The translations under genes and the position numbers were made by a program. A model generated the notes under the pieces. That model did no database searches. It was given only the letters and a program-made list of their open reading frames with translations, and was not told the origin of the DNA. Of a stretch of 64,000 bases of DNA, positions 1-12,447 are shown in pieces. The stretch is from Monocercomonoides exilis (lineage: Eukaryota; Preaxostyla; Oxymonadida; Polymastigidae). The stretch spans positions 1,122,001-1,186,000 of the forward strand of contig LSRY02000004.1 in assembly GCA_001643675.2 (NCBI GenBank), written 5' to 3'. Positions within the stretch are counted from its first letter, which is position 1. Each line of letters begins with the position of its first letter.

Positions 1-107
1 ATAAATCTTTTTTTGTAATAACCTTGAAATAATTTCTTACAATTTCACAGAGAGCTGCAAGGAATCGTCCGAAAAAGAAGAAGGGAAAGAAGAAGAAGAA
101 GAAGTGA
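1..107 (+). CDS. Putative 3' terminal exon of an unidentified gene (partial)
   Basis: A pyrimidine-rich stretch ending in an acceptor-like ttcacag at 44-50 is followed by a short open stretch. In one frame it encodes a basic, Lys-rich tail and stops at TGA 105-107; a second frame stops at TAG 109-111 with an Arg-rich tail. The rest of the gene lies left of the window. A Lys-rich C-terminus would suit a nucleolar or RNA-binding protein, but nothing else can be seen, so no function is assigned. The exon call rests only on the acceptor and on composition. Confidence 0.3.
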
Positions 108-424
108 ATAGAAGATTTTGCATTTCATAAAGTTTTTTAATTTCCTTTTAAAAGTAATAAATTCTTGCTTTTATTATTTTCTGTTTTTTTTTCTTATTTA
201 AAGTTTGTTAAATCGAAATTTGTTAAGAATTCAAGTAACATTTTTTATTTTATGATGAAAAAGCGAATGACATTCGAAATCAATTCTGAATGGTGATTCT
301 ATCAAAGAAATTTTTCGTCAATTTGAAAACACAAATTAATATTTAAATAAAAAAAAACTAATCAATGATGATGTGTAAATAATTATCATTTATTACAAAA
401 GAGGTGGCTTCACCATATTCACAT
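108..424. other. AT-rich intergenic stretch
   Basis: This short gap lies between the tail of the + strand gene at the left edge and the converging - strand CHID1-like gene. It is AT-rich with no coding signal and no repeat that I can see. It presumably holds both 3' untranslated ends. Confidence 0.5.
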
Positions 425-2384
425 TCAAGTTAAATCCATAAAGTACAAAAGCCCATCTCCAAAGTTTTCAAACACAACGTTGGCACCATAATTATCAATG
501 ACATCGATCCGGTGCTTCAAGCCCTATGAAGAATAATTAGAAAAAAAAGTAATACGATTACAATGTCAAAAGCAAATTGAAAATTAAAAATAAAATATCA
601 ATAAAATACAAGTGAAAGCGAAACATGAAAAGTTAAAAGTTTAAAGTTAAAATTATTATCTCTTTTTCGTATTCTGTAATGAATATATTTATTTCTGTTT
701 GCACACTTTTAGAGTCGGATAGAACAAATCATGAGTCCTCACGCTGTCAGAATACGTTATGTCCAATTCATCGCAGTGCTCGTCCCATTCAAGATGTGTT
801 TTGTGAGTGGATAAAATTGACAAATATCGTTTTCCTGAAACATCTCCTCTAAAAAAAAGGCATCCAGCAAATATTCAAAATGAAAGTTTAGAAAAATGGA
901 TATTTAGAAGGCAAAGAAAGTTTGGTTAATAATTGAATATAAATATTTTTAATAAAAAAGAAATATTGTCAGTTGAATAAAAAAAAAAGGAAAAAGAAAG
1001 AAAAATAAAGCACACTTATATCTTCCGTCTAATATTTCGTTTCCAATTGTTGACAGTGAAACGAATATGTTTGGAAGCACTGTCTTTTTCATTTCACTTG
1101 AAATTTGCTCGTCTGGCTGGATAAGATTCTTTCGAAAAGAACTTGAAGAAAATGCATTTGGTAATTCTTGCCCCAATTCTGGGAAATGCGTCAAAATTTG
1201 CGACAAAGAAGTGTCGATGAATCGTGGAGTGTAATTGCAGCTTCGTGTACTAACAAAGAATGATGAAACAAATCATAAAAATATTTTTATTTATATTTTA
1301 ATTTTAATTTATCAAAAAAAAAAAGATTTTTATTTGAAAAAGATAAAATAAAACGTAAATTCAATTACAACTTGAATAGCCAAACCATTTCCTTTTCTCT
1401 TTTCCAACTATTATGACTCCATCAATCAATTTTTCATTTAATGTTGTAAGCATCAACGATGGAGGAATCAAGTAAACATTGCCTAATGAAACAGTCAGAG
1501 GTGTAGTTGTGACAAATAATTTTAATGAACGCTTTTTCAGTTCTTGACTAATCTGACGAATAAAAGCATGCAATGAACGAGCCCACTTTCCAATAGCTTG
1601 TTTGTCTTGTGTCATTCTGATTGTCTCTGAATGTAATGTGTCAAAATTAAGCAAAATTCCATCATATTTTTTGGATCTGAAATAATAAAATAAGCAAAAT
1701 GAATAAAATAGAATATTATAATTCACAGAAAAGCAATTATAACAAATGCACATACTCGCATTCAACAAGAACAAGATTTATAAACTCTTTCACATTTCCT
1801 TTCACATGCAAAAATTCTTGAAGATCCCACTGAGACCAACCGGTAAAAGAAAAGGACGGAATAACAAGTGTTGAGTCTTTCGATTCTTTTAAATTTTCGC
1901 TTGCAGTTTTTACTGCACTGACCCAAGACGAATTCAAAGATTTATCAGCATAAACTTCCACATCTTCATCCAAACTTAGAAAGCACATAATGATAAATAA
2001 AAATATTTTAAAAACAAACTTGACAGTGTACCAATTGGGAAAAATATAGTCCAGCTTTTTTATTGCTATAAGGGAGAATTCAAAGCCTTTTGATTCTGGT
2101 TGGATAATAACTCCAATTGTTCCGTTAAAATTTGCTTTCTTTGAAGGTTTCTGTACTATATTTGCATTTCCAAGAATTGATTCTACAGTTATTGTTGAAT
2201 TTTCAGACAAAAGTCCACGATCGGCTAGTGATTGATTCGTTGTTCCGAAATGAGAAATTCGTAAAGGCGAGTGAAGTAAAGGAGATCTATATTGACGACA
2301 AAAAACAAATACATGACTAAATGCTTCGTTGTTTGGAAGAAATTTCTGTAGACATCCGAACAAAGCCAAAATCCAGAATAGCAT
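425..2384 (-). CDS. CHID1-like GH18-fold (chitinase domain-containing) secreted protein, about 6 exons
   Basis: The spliced product resembles CHID1/SI-CLP, a lysosomal or secreted carbohydrate-binding member of the glycoside hydrolase 18 fold. A hydrophobic start (MLFWILALFGC) looks like a signal peptide. In order: a strand with GTIGVIIQPESKGFE, a helix and strand with VIPSFSFTGWSQWDLQEF, then YDGILLNFD, KLFVTTTPL, and the C-terminal part VSGKRYLSIL...LFYPTLK and NYGANVVFENFGDGL, ending TGA at 425-427. The usual GH18 DxxDxDxE motif is replaced by DGILLNFD without the catalytic Glu, as in CHID1, so chitinase activity is unlikely. Clear introns follow codons near 1756 (gtatgt donor), 1365, 1014 and 710, and one near 525. 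The exact limits of a further hydrophobic stretch near 2000 (intron or not) are unsure. It is divergent from the next gene. Confidence 0.8.
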
Positions 2385-2557
2385 AATTATTGTGTTTAAT
2401 AAAGGGTAATTATGAAAGAATATTCCATGATGACGATTCAATTATTGTGCTTAATAAATAAATTTAAATATTGATCTTTTAATTACTTTTTAATAAAAGA
2501 ATGTTCCACATAATATTTTTTGTCCAGTTGATTTTTCGTTGATACTCAACTGAATAA
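2385..2557. promoter_or_regulatory. Shared divergent intergenic region
   Basis: These 173 bp separate the start codons of the CHID1-like gene (-) and the CLASP-like gene (+), so promoters for both must lie here or within the 5' ends. It is strongly AT-rich. I cannot point to a defined box. Confidence 0.35.
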
Positions 2558-5500
2558 ATGAGCTTATCATTTGCAGCTTTACGAACGGGGACAGGTTTAT
2601 TTCTTCAGTCGACTCCCATTGCTTGTGGAGCCAGACCATTTCACTTTACCTCAGAAAAATCACTCGAACAGAGTTTAGATCATATTTCTATAATCCTCGA
2701 TTCAGTATCAATAACAGACGGGAATTGGAAAGAAAGACTCGATGCAATAAAGGAGTTACATGGCTTAGCGCTTGGAGGATGCTGTCAACACTCTTTGTTT
2801 ATCAAATGGATGAGCGGGGCTCTTCATCGACACATTTCCAAGCAATTTACTGACACTCGATCCTCTCTCATCAAGGAACTTGGGCAAACAATGGTTGACA
2901 TGGCTGCATGCGCACAAGGAAAATTCGACAATATCCTGGAGTATTTTATGGATGATGTGATAAAACTTCTTGGTTCAACAAATTTGGTTCTGAAGGATTG
3001 TGGAAATAGGTGCATGCTGTCTTTTCTGAGAAATTGTTCATGTAATAAATCTCTTCCGCATATTGCAAACGCATGCTCTGCAAAGGGAATGTCAACTAAT
3101 GTTAGACAAAGATGCGCTGAATATATCCTCTTTATTTTAATTTCCCAACTTATTCACGAAACTGAAGGAGTAGAAAGTTATCCAAAAGTGTATCTTGCAC
3201 AAACTTCATTGTCAGAAAGGCATATTATTCTGTTGGAACAGAGCATCCGCGCTATTGTTGTTGATGCTGATCCAGAAGTTCGAACAACTGGACGTCATGC
3301 GTTTTGGGTGTTTCACACGCTGTGGCCCGAAAGAGCTGAGGACATTATGCAATCGTCCATTCCTTCAAACATCGCTCGGCTGCTTAACACAGAAAAAGAA
3401 GAGATTTTCAAGCAAATTGATATTATCAAGAGACTAATAATAGATGGTGAAGATTCTTCTTCAACAGGAAGTTCTCATTCATTTAATGCAATGCCTCATT
3501 CTTCTTCTTCTTCTTCTTCTTCTTCTTCTTCTTCTTCTTCTTCCTGTCCTTCCTCTTCTTTGTCTCCTCCTGCTTCGACTTCCTCAACAGCATCAACCGG
3601 ATCTCCTGTTTTTCGTTCAGCACGCAAACTTTCTCTTTCTGGAACTGCTTCATCGCCTGAAGCAAAAAGATCTCGACCTTCTTCTTCTTCTTCTTCACCC
3701 TCTTCCTCTTATGCTTCTGCTTCTTCCTCTTCTACTTCTACTTCTTCTCCTCCAACAATCCATCACTCCTTAACTTCTTCTTCTCCTCCTCCACTTTCCT
3801 CTTCATCCTCTTCCTCTTCTCTTTCTCCTTCTCCTTCTCCTTCTTCATCGTGCTCATCTGTGCCACTTCCTCCCACTTCACCTTCGTCTGCTTCTGCAAC
3901 GTCTGTCTTTGACACTCTGCCCTTGTGGAAGAGGCAGCAACTTCTGAAGAAAAAAGGAATGGCTGATGCAAACACATCACCATCATCACCATCATCATCA
4001 TCACATTCTTCTTTTTCTTCTTCTGCCACTGCAACTACTACACGTCGTTTATCCACTCCATCATCTCCGTCTTCTAAATCTTCCTCTTCATCCTCCTCCT
4101 CTTCTTCCTCTTCTTCCTCTTCTTCCTCTTCTCCAACTCATTTGCCATCTCATTTGCCCACTCCCACATCACACAGAAGAATCCCTCCTCTTTCTCCTTC
4201 TCATCGCCCTCCAATTTCGCCTTCTTTGTCCACACGCCGAAAGCCACTTCTGTCTCCTTCATCAAAATCAACAACAACAACAACAGCATCATCATCATCA
4301 ACATCAGCATCAACTTCTTCTTCTTCTTCTTCTTCTTCAGCAAAGGATTCTTCATCATCCGCCTCTTCTTCACCTCCTCATTCAACAACGAGTTCATTGG
4401 CATCATCAACTCTTTCATCAAATTCATCACTCTCTTCTTCTTCTTCTGCTGCTGCTGCTATGTCTTCACCTCCTCCGCGCACTCGTTATAAGCAAATTCC
4501 ATCTCCATCATCATCTTCTTCTTCTTCTTCTTCATCCCCTCCACATTCATCATCATCTTTTGCATCATCGCCATCACCAACGACAACCTCTTCTTCTTCT
4601 CTCTCTTCTACTTCTTCAATATCCCCTTCCCCTTCCTCCTCCTCCTCATCATCATCATCTCCTTCTCCTTCTTCCTCTTCCTCTTCCTCTTCCTCTTCCT
4701 CCTCACATCGAAACACGCCTTCCCCTCTTCTCATTTCCCCCGCTTCTTCTTCTTCTTCTTCTTCTTCTTCTTCTGTTGCTTTCTCTCCCATTCAGATTCC
4801 AACATCGCCAATTAGAGGGAAACCTATCAATTCGTTCAGCAGCCACTCGAGAAGAAGACTTGCTGGCGCTTATGCACAGCCACTCACTCCAACTTCACCT
4901 GCAACATCTTCAACATCATCTTCTTCCTCTTCTTCCTCTTCCTCTTCCTCTTCTTCTTCTTCTTCTTTTTCTTTTTCTTCCTCTTCCTTCTTCTCTTCCT
5001 CCTCTTCCTCCTCCTCCTCCTCCTCTTCTTCTTCTTCTTCTTCTGTTCGTTCAGCTCCTGCGACTTCAGCTAATGTACTGTCTTCGCATTCTTTGTTAAC
5101 TTCATCATCAATCAAAAAACCACAAAAATCAACAGCCTTTTCATTGGAAGATAGTTCGGATTCATCAAACAATCAATCAGAAGATGCTTTGCTTTCTTTA
5201 GCTTCTTCGCCTCAGAATAAAGAAGAAGAGATATCTTCAAAACAAGCAGAAGAGGAAGAAGAAGAAGAAGAAGAAGAAAGGAAGCGAAATAAAGAAAAGA
5301 TGAGTATCATTGAAAAAGAAAGGGAAAGAGAAAGAGAGAAAGAAAGAGAAAGAGAAAGAGAGAAAGAAAGAGAAAGAGAAAGAGAGAAAGAAAAAGAAAA
5401 AGAAAGAGAGAAAGAAAATTTGTTTATGCAAAATGAAGCACAATCAAAAGATTCACCAATTGCAAAGAAGGAGAAGAAGAAGGAGCTTATTTGTATGGCC

Positions 5501-6579
5501 GACAGAATAAAAGCCTTTCAAAAGCAGTTGGAATGGAAGCAAAGCCAAAGCGAAGCAGAAAAAGAGATAAATAAAAAGAAAGAAGTTGAAATTTGTGATA
5601 ATTCTGATGGGGAAAGAAGGGAAATTAAGAAAGAAAATGATGAAGAGAAGGAAGAGAATGAAGAAAGGAACAAAAGATTTGAAAAGAATGGAAAAGAAGA
5701 TGAGAATAAAAAGGATGATGAAGGTAAAATTGCACAAGAAGAAGACAAAGAAGAGGAAGAAAGGAAAGAGGAAAAAAGAGAAGAAGAGAAGAAAGAGGAA
5801 GAAAGAGAAGATGATGAAGATTTTGAAAAGCGGAACAATTTATCTAAAGAAGATAAAATCAAAGAAGAAGAGAAGGAAGAGAAAGAGAAAGAAGAAGAAG
5901 AAGAAGAAAATGATGATGATGAAATGTTATTAACTCCACGTTCTACTGATAATAATCGGTTTCCTGATAAGTTTGAAGGAGATTCAGAAAAAAGCATAAA
6001 AATAGAAGAAGAAACAAAGGAAACGAAGATATCTTCATTGGAAGCTGAAAAATTGAATGACAAAACAGAAAAAGAGAATTTTGAAGGGATTTTGTTACAA
6101 ACTGATAAAAGAAAAGATAAAGAAGAAGAAAGAAAGAATTCGATTTTTTCTTTGCTTGACACAAATGAAACAGAAAAGCCGAAACAAAAGGAATCTTGTT
6201 TTGTAATGGAAGATATTGAAGATAAAGAAATTGAGTTTGAAAAAGAGAGAAAAGAAGAAGAAGAAGAAGAAGAAGAAGAAGAAGAAGAAGAAGAAGAAGA
6301 AGAAGAAGAAGAAGAAGAAGAAGAGAAAGAAAAAGAAGAAAGAAATAAAAAAATTGAAAAAAGCTTTTATGAGCAATGTTTTGATTGCATTCCGCAAAGT
6401 ACAACTTTTTCAGATGTTTTCAGCAGAAGTGAAGTGGAAAGAGAAGAAAAAGAAGAAATTGAGAAGATTTTGAGCAGTTCAGCACAAATTGAGGAAGAAA
6501 GAGGAGAAAGAGGAGAAAGAAAAGAATTAAAAGAATTTAATAAAGAAAAAGATTTCAAAGGAATAAATGGAATAAATGG

Positions 6580-6617
<38 letters not shown>

Positions 6618-9235
6618 AACCAAAATTCATCAAAAAAGAAAGAGAAGAAAGGAAAATAGAGCGATATGAGCGGGCAGTTGTCTTTGAAGCGAGAGAAAAA
6701 GAAAGAAGAAGCCGGCAAATGAAGAAGAATGAAGAAGAAGCGGTGAAAGAAAGGGAGAAGGAGCAAAAAATGCAAGATGGATTGGAAAGAGTTATTGCGC
6801 AGGAGAGGGAGAGAAGGAGAAAGAGAAGCATAGAAAATGAAGTTAAAACAGGGAACGTGAATAAAAATGAATTGGGAATGAGCAAACAAACAAAAGTTGT
6901 AGTTAATGGGAAAGATGGGAAAGAGAAGAAAAATGAAAAGGAAGAAGAAAAAGAAGAAAAGAAAGTGGAAGAAGAAGAAATGATTGACAAAAGAAGAGAA
7001 ATAAATAAAGCAAAATTGGATTCTGGTTTGAGTATTGCTTCTCTTTTGGATGCTCCTTCTTTACATGATTCATCAGAACCTTCTTCTTCTTCTTCTTCTT
7101 CTTCTTCAAACAGCATAGAAGAAGAAAAGGCAGAAGAAAAAACAGAAAAGGAAGAAGATGGAAAATTTGCAAATTCAGAAGAAGAAGAAGATACCGAAGC
7201 ATCCTCACTCCTTTCTCTTCTCTCTTCGACTTCTTCCACTTTGCTCTCTGCCTCCACCATTTTGTCCTTCATCAACACTGCCATTTCAGACCCTCTTCTC
7301 AAAATCGCCTCAACATTCATCGAAGACGAAAACAACAAACCTGATTTGTTTGTTCCGTTTTCATCTTCTTCAACATCTTCTTCTTCCTCCTCCTCCTCTT
7401 CTTCTTCTTCTTCCTCTTCTTCTTCTTCTTCTTCCATTTCTTCTTCTTCATTCTCCTCCACCTCTCTCTTCATCACCTGCTCTTCTTCAATGAGCGCTGA
7501 CGAAGTGGACAAAGCACTCGGCAAAATCGAAGCTGCTCTGAATGTTCTGTTGAAGAATCACTTGGAACTTCTGGTTCTTCCTGAAGGCAAAGCGAAAAAG
7601 ATCGTGAAGCAGAGAGAAAGTGGAGGGGAGGAGCAAGATGATGTAGATGAGAGTTCGAATTCAGAGGATGAAGAAACGACTGCATCATCATCTTCTTCTT
7701 CCTCTTCCTCTTCCTCTTCCTCTCCTCAACCATATTCCTCCTTCTTCTCTATTTGTCTCTATCCTCTCCTTACTTCTCTGCTTAATGCTCGACATCACTG
7801 CAAAGGCTATCCAGTTGCCTGTTCAGCTGAAAGGATGATATTAGCCTTCTGCTCAGCCATCTTCGAATGGACACTGAAAGAAGAGGAAGAGGAGAAGAGG
7901 AGGGAGAAGAGGAGGAAAGAGAGAGAAGAGAGAGAAGAAAGAGAAGAAAGAGAAGTAAGAGGAGAAGGAGATGAAGGAGATGAAGGAGAAGGAACGTTGA
8001 AAAGAAAGAGTGAACTTTCAGGTTCTGATTGCTTTTCACAGGCAATTCGTTCTCCTTCTTCTGTTTCTTCTTCGTCATCTTCTTCTTCTTCCCCTTCCGA
8101 TCTTCCTCGAATACAATCCTGGCATTCAATCAGTTCTCTTTCTCCTTCTTCCTTCCTCTCTTCTTTGCCTTCACCTTCTCTTCTCCTCGTCTCCACTCTC
8201 ATTGAACTGATCCGCCTGATGCTCGATTTGCACGTTAGCCAGTCAGAACGAGCGAGAAAAGTGAAAGTTCCCCTTCCGCCTCAATCTTCAACCGCCTCCA
8301 ATTTCTCTTTGAATTCCATTTCTTCCTCCACTTTCTCCTCCTCTTCCTCTTTCGTTTCGCCTTCTGCCTCGCCTTCGTCCATTTACGGCTTTTCCCCAGC
8401 ACTTTCTGACCAGACCAGCAACTTTCTCCTCATCCAGCCAGAAGCCGAACAACAAAAAGACTCCTTTTTGCTCGGCTGGCTGCATCTTTTCCCTCATTTC
8501 ATCTCAATCGCCTCGCATTCTTTCCCATTTCAGACACTTCAGTCAAACACCAAATTCAATGGCAAAGCAGGCATAGCAGGCAAAGCAAGCAATGCTGGTT
8601 ATGCTGGTTATGCTGGCTTTGCAATGCAGCAGTCGCCACCTCACAATCAGCATTCAAGACCTTCTTCTCCAAGACACTTCGCTTCTCCAAAATCTTCACC
8701 AACTTCTTCTTCTTCTTCTTCTTCTTCATACAACTCCTTATTTTCTCAAAGAATAATTGGTTCACCTTCTATTTCATCATTGTCATCATCTTCTTCTTCT
8801 TCTTCTTCTTCTTCCTCTCCCTCTTATGTCTCCTCTTCCCCCATCTCCACCCGCTTTTCCTCTCGCCGCCTCTCCTCCCCCATGCGTTCTCCTACCTCCT
8901 CCCGCAGCACCCCTTCCTCTTTAACCACCTCAGCCTCATTCCCTCCTCCCCCCTTCAACTCTCCCTCTTGCATTCTGCTTGCCCGTGTGAAGAGAGATGT
9001 GATGTGCCTGCAAAACCACGAGGCAATGGCTGTTAGACAAGGCGCCTGTTTTTGCATGGCGTTTGTGTGTGAGTGTGTGGACAGGGCAGAGTGGGAGTGG
9101 ATGACGATGGCGTGGGAGCAGACGAAGTGGATGGTGATGATGAGCTGCGTGGAGAGGTACCAGAAGAGGAGGAGCGATGTATTGCATAAGAGGAACGGGT
9201 TTAAGGACGTGTGGATGCCGGAGAAGGCGAGATAG
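2558..9235 (+). CDS. CLASP-like TOG-domain microtubule-associated protein with giant low-complexity region (2225 aa, single exon)
   Basis: Residues about 40-270 form a CLASP_N-type TOG domain (alpha-helical HEAT array that binds tubulin). They include NWKERLDAIKELHGLALGG, DTRSSLIKELGQTM (the typical D-x-R-S motif) and DPEVRTTGRHAFWVFHTLWP. Residues about 300-860 are a Ser/Pro/Thr/Arg-rich region, comparable in place and charge to the basic microtubule- and EB-binding linker of CLASPs but far longer. Residues about 880-1480 are Glu/Lys/Arg-rich and probably a long charged helix or coiled coil. A second Ser-rich part and a short conserved-looking C-terminus near residues 2130-2225 follow. The start ATG is the first after upstream stops, and the TOG fold follows within 40 residues. 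The frame stays open through hundreds of TTC/GAA repeats, which argues for real selection. It probably acts on cytoplasmic or spindle microtubules. I see no second full TOG domain. Confidence 0.75.
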
Positions 9236-9856
9236 AAGGATTGGGGGTTGGGTATTTTTTAAAAGTTAATTTTTGTTTTGTTTTGTTTTGTTTTTATTTT
9301 TGTTGTTGTTTGTTGATTGGAAGCTTTGTTTGATAAGATATATTACTGAAAAAATGATTGAGCATCCTTTTTTAAAAACACTTTGGTCTTAATTTGTGTG
9401 AAACCAAAGAAAAATGTTTATGTCATCTTCATTTTTCGATTTCATTTTCAGCAAATGAACATTTTTGTTTTTAAGTTTTGAGCAGCTTTCACTGCAAAAA
9501 AACAACTATTCGAACACATCACAGAACAACTGTTTCCTTATTTGCATTGATTTCTTGCAATCCAACAAAGAAATATTAAAAATGACACTTTTTTGCGATT
9601 TTTCTTTAAAATTTGGAATGAGAAAAATGGATGAAAAAATACAGTTAAAAAAAAAAGATTGAAAATATGAAATCTTTCCGTTCTCAAAAGAAAACTAACA
9701 TTTTATTCGCCAAAAGAAAAACAGAAAAAGCCTAACAAATTCTTCATGAGCAATTGATAAACACATTCTGAATCAAACAAAACCACTTCCAATAAAACAT
9801 ATTTCTGATAAGTGATTTTTTGTTTTAGATTAAAAAAATAAGAAATCCAATTCTTT
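9236..9856. other. AT-rich convergent intergenic region
   Basis: The gap lies between the CLASP-like gene and the converging lipase-like gene. It holds a short TTTTG repeat near 9275-9300 and otherwise AT-rich sequence. A 65-codon open frame at 9465 is low-complexity and probably chance. No gene is supported. Confidence 0.5.
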
Positions 9857-11815
9857 CTAAACTGCATGTGAAGGCTCAGTAATTATTTCAAGTCTTGGAG
9901 TCAGCCAGTCAAGTATCAATTTATAGCATTCCTGAACAAGTAAAGGAAAAATCGTTGCGATTTGAAGTTAATAGGAAATGAAATAAAGATGGATAAAAAA
10001 AAAAAGAATTGAAAAGTTTTAACGATGAACACTAAAAAATAAATTTTTCTTTAAAGAACATGAATGATAAAAAAGTGAAGAAAATATTGTTTCTTTTCTT
10101 TTCTTTTCTTTTCTTTTTCCTTCCTTCTTTTCATTCATTCATTTCTTTTTCATACATCTCTGCACGGCTCGTTGTGTATTTCGTGATAGCATCCAGGGAA
10201 GATGTGCAGCTTCTTGTCTTTTGAAGTGCTCTTTGCAAAAAACAATTCTGAATTCTTTTTCGGAGCTGATAGTTTGTTGAACAGGCGAAAGAAATGATGG
10301 ACATATTTCACAAATAGCATCAAATAAATAAATTAATAAATTAATAAATAAAAGAAGAAGAAGAAGAAGAAAGAAAGAAAGAAAGAAAAGAAAGAAAAAG
10401 AAAAGAAAAGAAAAGAAAAGAAAAGAAAAGAAAAGAAAAGAAAAGAAATATCAAAATTTTATGTTTTCAAAGTGGATGTAAATTCTCTGCAAACTTATTG
10501 TGTCTGCTTCACCGTGCAATAATAAATATGGATAGTCATCTTGGTCAAAATGATTTTGAATCTCATCTGTTGCCTGAAGATTTGTTTGGATAAACAGAAA
10601 AAAAAAAGAAAAAAGAAAAAAAAAAAAAAAAAAAAAGAAAAATCAAAATATTTTTTAACAAGAAACAGATTTAAATTCAAAAAGTATTTTAAAAAAAAAT
10701 AAAAAAAGAAAATAGAACAAAAAAAAAAGAACAAAAAATATATTTTTATCCTTTTCAATCCTTTTTAAAAATCGCATACAAGTTTTATTTGTCTTCCTGT
10801 TCGAGCTGTGACAGGCTTCTGCCCGCACAAAGGATCTGCTTCTGCACGAGCTTCTGAAAATTGCAATGTGATTCATTCAATTCCATTTCAAATTTAATTG
10901 TCAAAAAAAAATTGAAAGTTTTTCCATTGTTGTTTCTTATTTCGCATAAAAAATTTTTCAAAAAGCATACTGACGGATTGATCATGTGCCAGTGCAGTTC
11001 TGTCCAATTTTTGAACGGCCATTGATGGAAACATCCAACTCAATGGTCTAATATATTTAAAAATGATTTTTTTTTTTGAAAAAAATTAATTTTAAAAGCA
11101 TACGTTATAGCTGTCAAAGCGAACCAATTCACGTTGACATAAACTGTTGGTGCTGATAAAATTGAACCTCGTAAAATATCTGCGTCAAATATATCCCAAA
11201 TAAGCGCATTTAAAAATTTATAAATGTGTTAAAATATTCATGTTAATAAAACTTTTTGTTCTTCGAGATACTAGGATTCCAACAGTTGCACCAAGAGAAT
11301 GTCCAAACCAAAATTTTGGAACTGGTTTATGAAATTGCTCTGATGAAATGTCGTTGATATAGTCCACCCAAGCATCAATGGCCTTCATAAAGTCAGGAAT
11401 TTCCCCAGAAGGATCCCCAGTTGTTGATAGACCATGACCTTCCAACAATAACAATTAATACTCTTCTTTAAAATAGATAAGATTTAAGGCATATCAATTA
11501 CCTGGAAGATCAAGAGCGAATACACTGAAACGATTACGTCCAAACATATCTATTGTAACTTGTTCAGCTCTAGTGTGTTCCATAAGCCCTGATTAATTGC
11601 AACATCCAAATGATTTATCTATCTAATAAACAAAAAATCATGCCATGTGAAAAAAATATTATTCCTTTTGGAGCCGGTGCTCTGTATGAATAAGACATCA
11701 ATTTCAGGTCTTTAAAAGGAAAAATCTCTTGTTTAAGTTCTATAGATCCTTCACTAGATATTTCATATGGTTTAGCAGTTTCTATATTTTCCGTAAATGA
11801 AGAAGAAGACGCCAT
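9857..11815 (-). CDS. Monoglyceride lipase-like alpha/beta hydrolase, about 9 exons
   Basis: The spliced product is a serine hydrolase of the monoacylglycerol lipase/lysophospholipase type, expected to cleave monoacylglycerol to glycerol and fatty acid in the cytosol or at membranes. It starts MASSSSFTEN at 11815. Exon 1 ends in FFSHG and splicing gives the oxyanion motif HGxxEH. Next come FALDLPGHGLSTTG, the nucleophile elbow GHSLGATVG (Ser near 11290), LRGSILSAPTV, DPLCGQKPV, the Asp-bearing segment YLLLHGEADT and the His-bearing segment YHEIHNEPCRDV, then a short last exon ending TAG at 9857-9859. The Ser-Asp-His triad is thus complete. Most introns are short and GT-AG; the first (11589-11643) appears to be GC-AG. 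One intron (about 10250-10500) carries (GAAA)n and (AAAAG)n repeats. No signal peptide is visible. Confidence 0.85.
10360..10447. repeat. (GAA)n/(GAAA)n/(AAAAG)n microsatellite in a lipase-gene intron
   Basis: A compound purine repeat passes from GAA units through GAAA to about ten AAAAG units. A TTTTC-type repeat of the opposite strand composition lies near 10088-10120. Both sit in non-coding parts of the lipase-like gene. Confidence 0.85.
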
Positions 11816-12447
11816 AATCAAAAATCTATTTCCACAGATCTATTTCTTACCATAAGATTTTTGATCAGGTTATAAAAGAAGAATTGAAGATATGAAATTC
11901 TTATTATATGCACATAAAAAAAAAAAAAATGCGTTAAAACGCAAGATGTGATTGGATCATTATTTTATTTTGATATTTCGAATATTCCAATAAACAAATT
12001 CTCTTCTCACTTAAATATGAATTATTTTTCTAAATTGGAACATAAAATGAAAAACATCAGTTTGATACGATTTTTGATAATTTTTGGAAGAAGTTAGTGT
12101 TTTCTTATAAGAGTTGATTGCGTCTTCTTTTATCAAAAATTAAAGAAAAAAAAGCAAAAGGTTATTGAATACATAAACACTTCCTTGAAAAAACAATGAA
12201 TTAATGAAAAAACAAACAAAATATTTTCAGAAATATTCATTGGTGAACATTGACTTTATAAGTCAAAACAATTAAACAAATTAGACCAGAATAAATGTTT
12301 AAAAAATTTTCAAAATATATCTTTAATGCATATGATTGCTGTTAAAAAATAAATTACCAATTTTGTTTGGTAATTATTGTAATTTTAGTTCAAAATCTCA
12401 ATCTTCATCAAATAGGCTATTTATCTATGAAATTCAACGGCTTTTTT
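11816..12447. other. AT-rich intergenic region
   Basis: Strongly AT-rich DNA lies between two - strand genes. It must hold the 3' end of the GAS2-like gene and the promoter of the lipase-like gene. I see no coding potential, repeat or RNA signal. Confidence 0.45.

Noticed and set aside
3483-5172. Long open frames on the - strand and in other + frames of the CLASP-like gene
   Set aside because: They are poly-Leu, poly-Lys or poly-Glu shadows of TTC/GAA repeats. The TOG-bearing frame explains the region.
9465-9662. 65-codon open frame as a small gene
   Set aside because: Low-complexity AT-rich sequence in a convergent intergenic region, with no domain or neighbour support.
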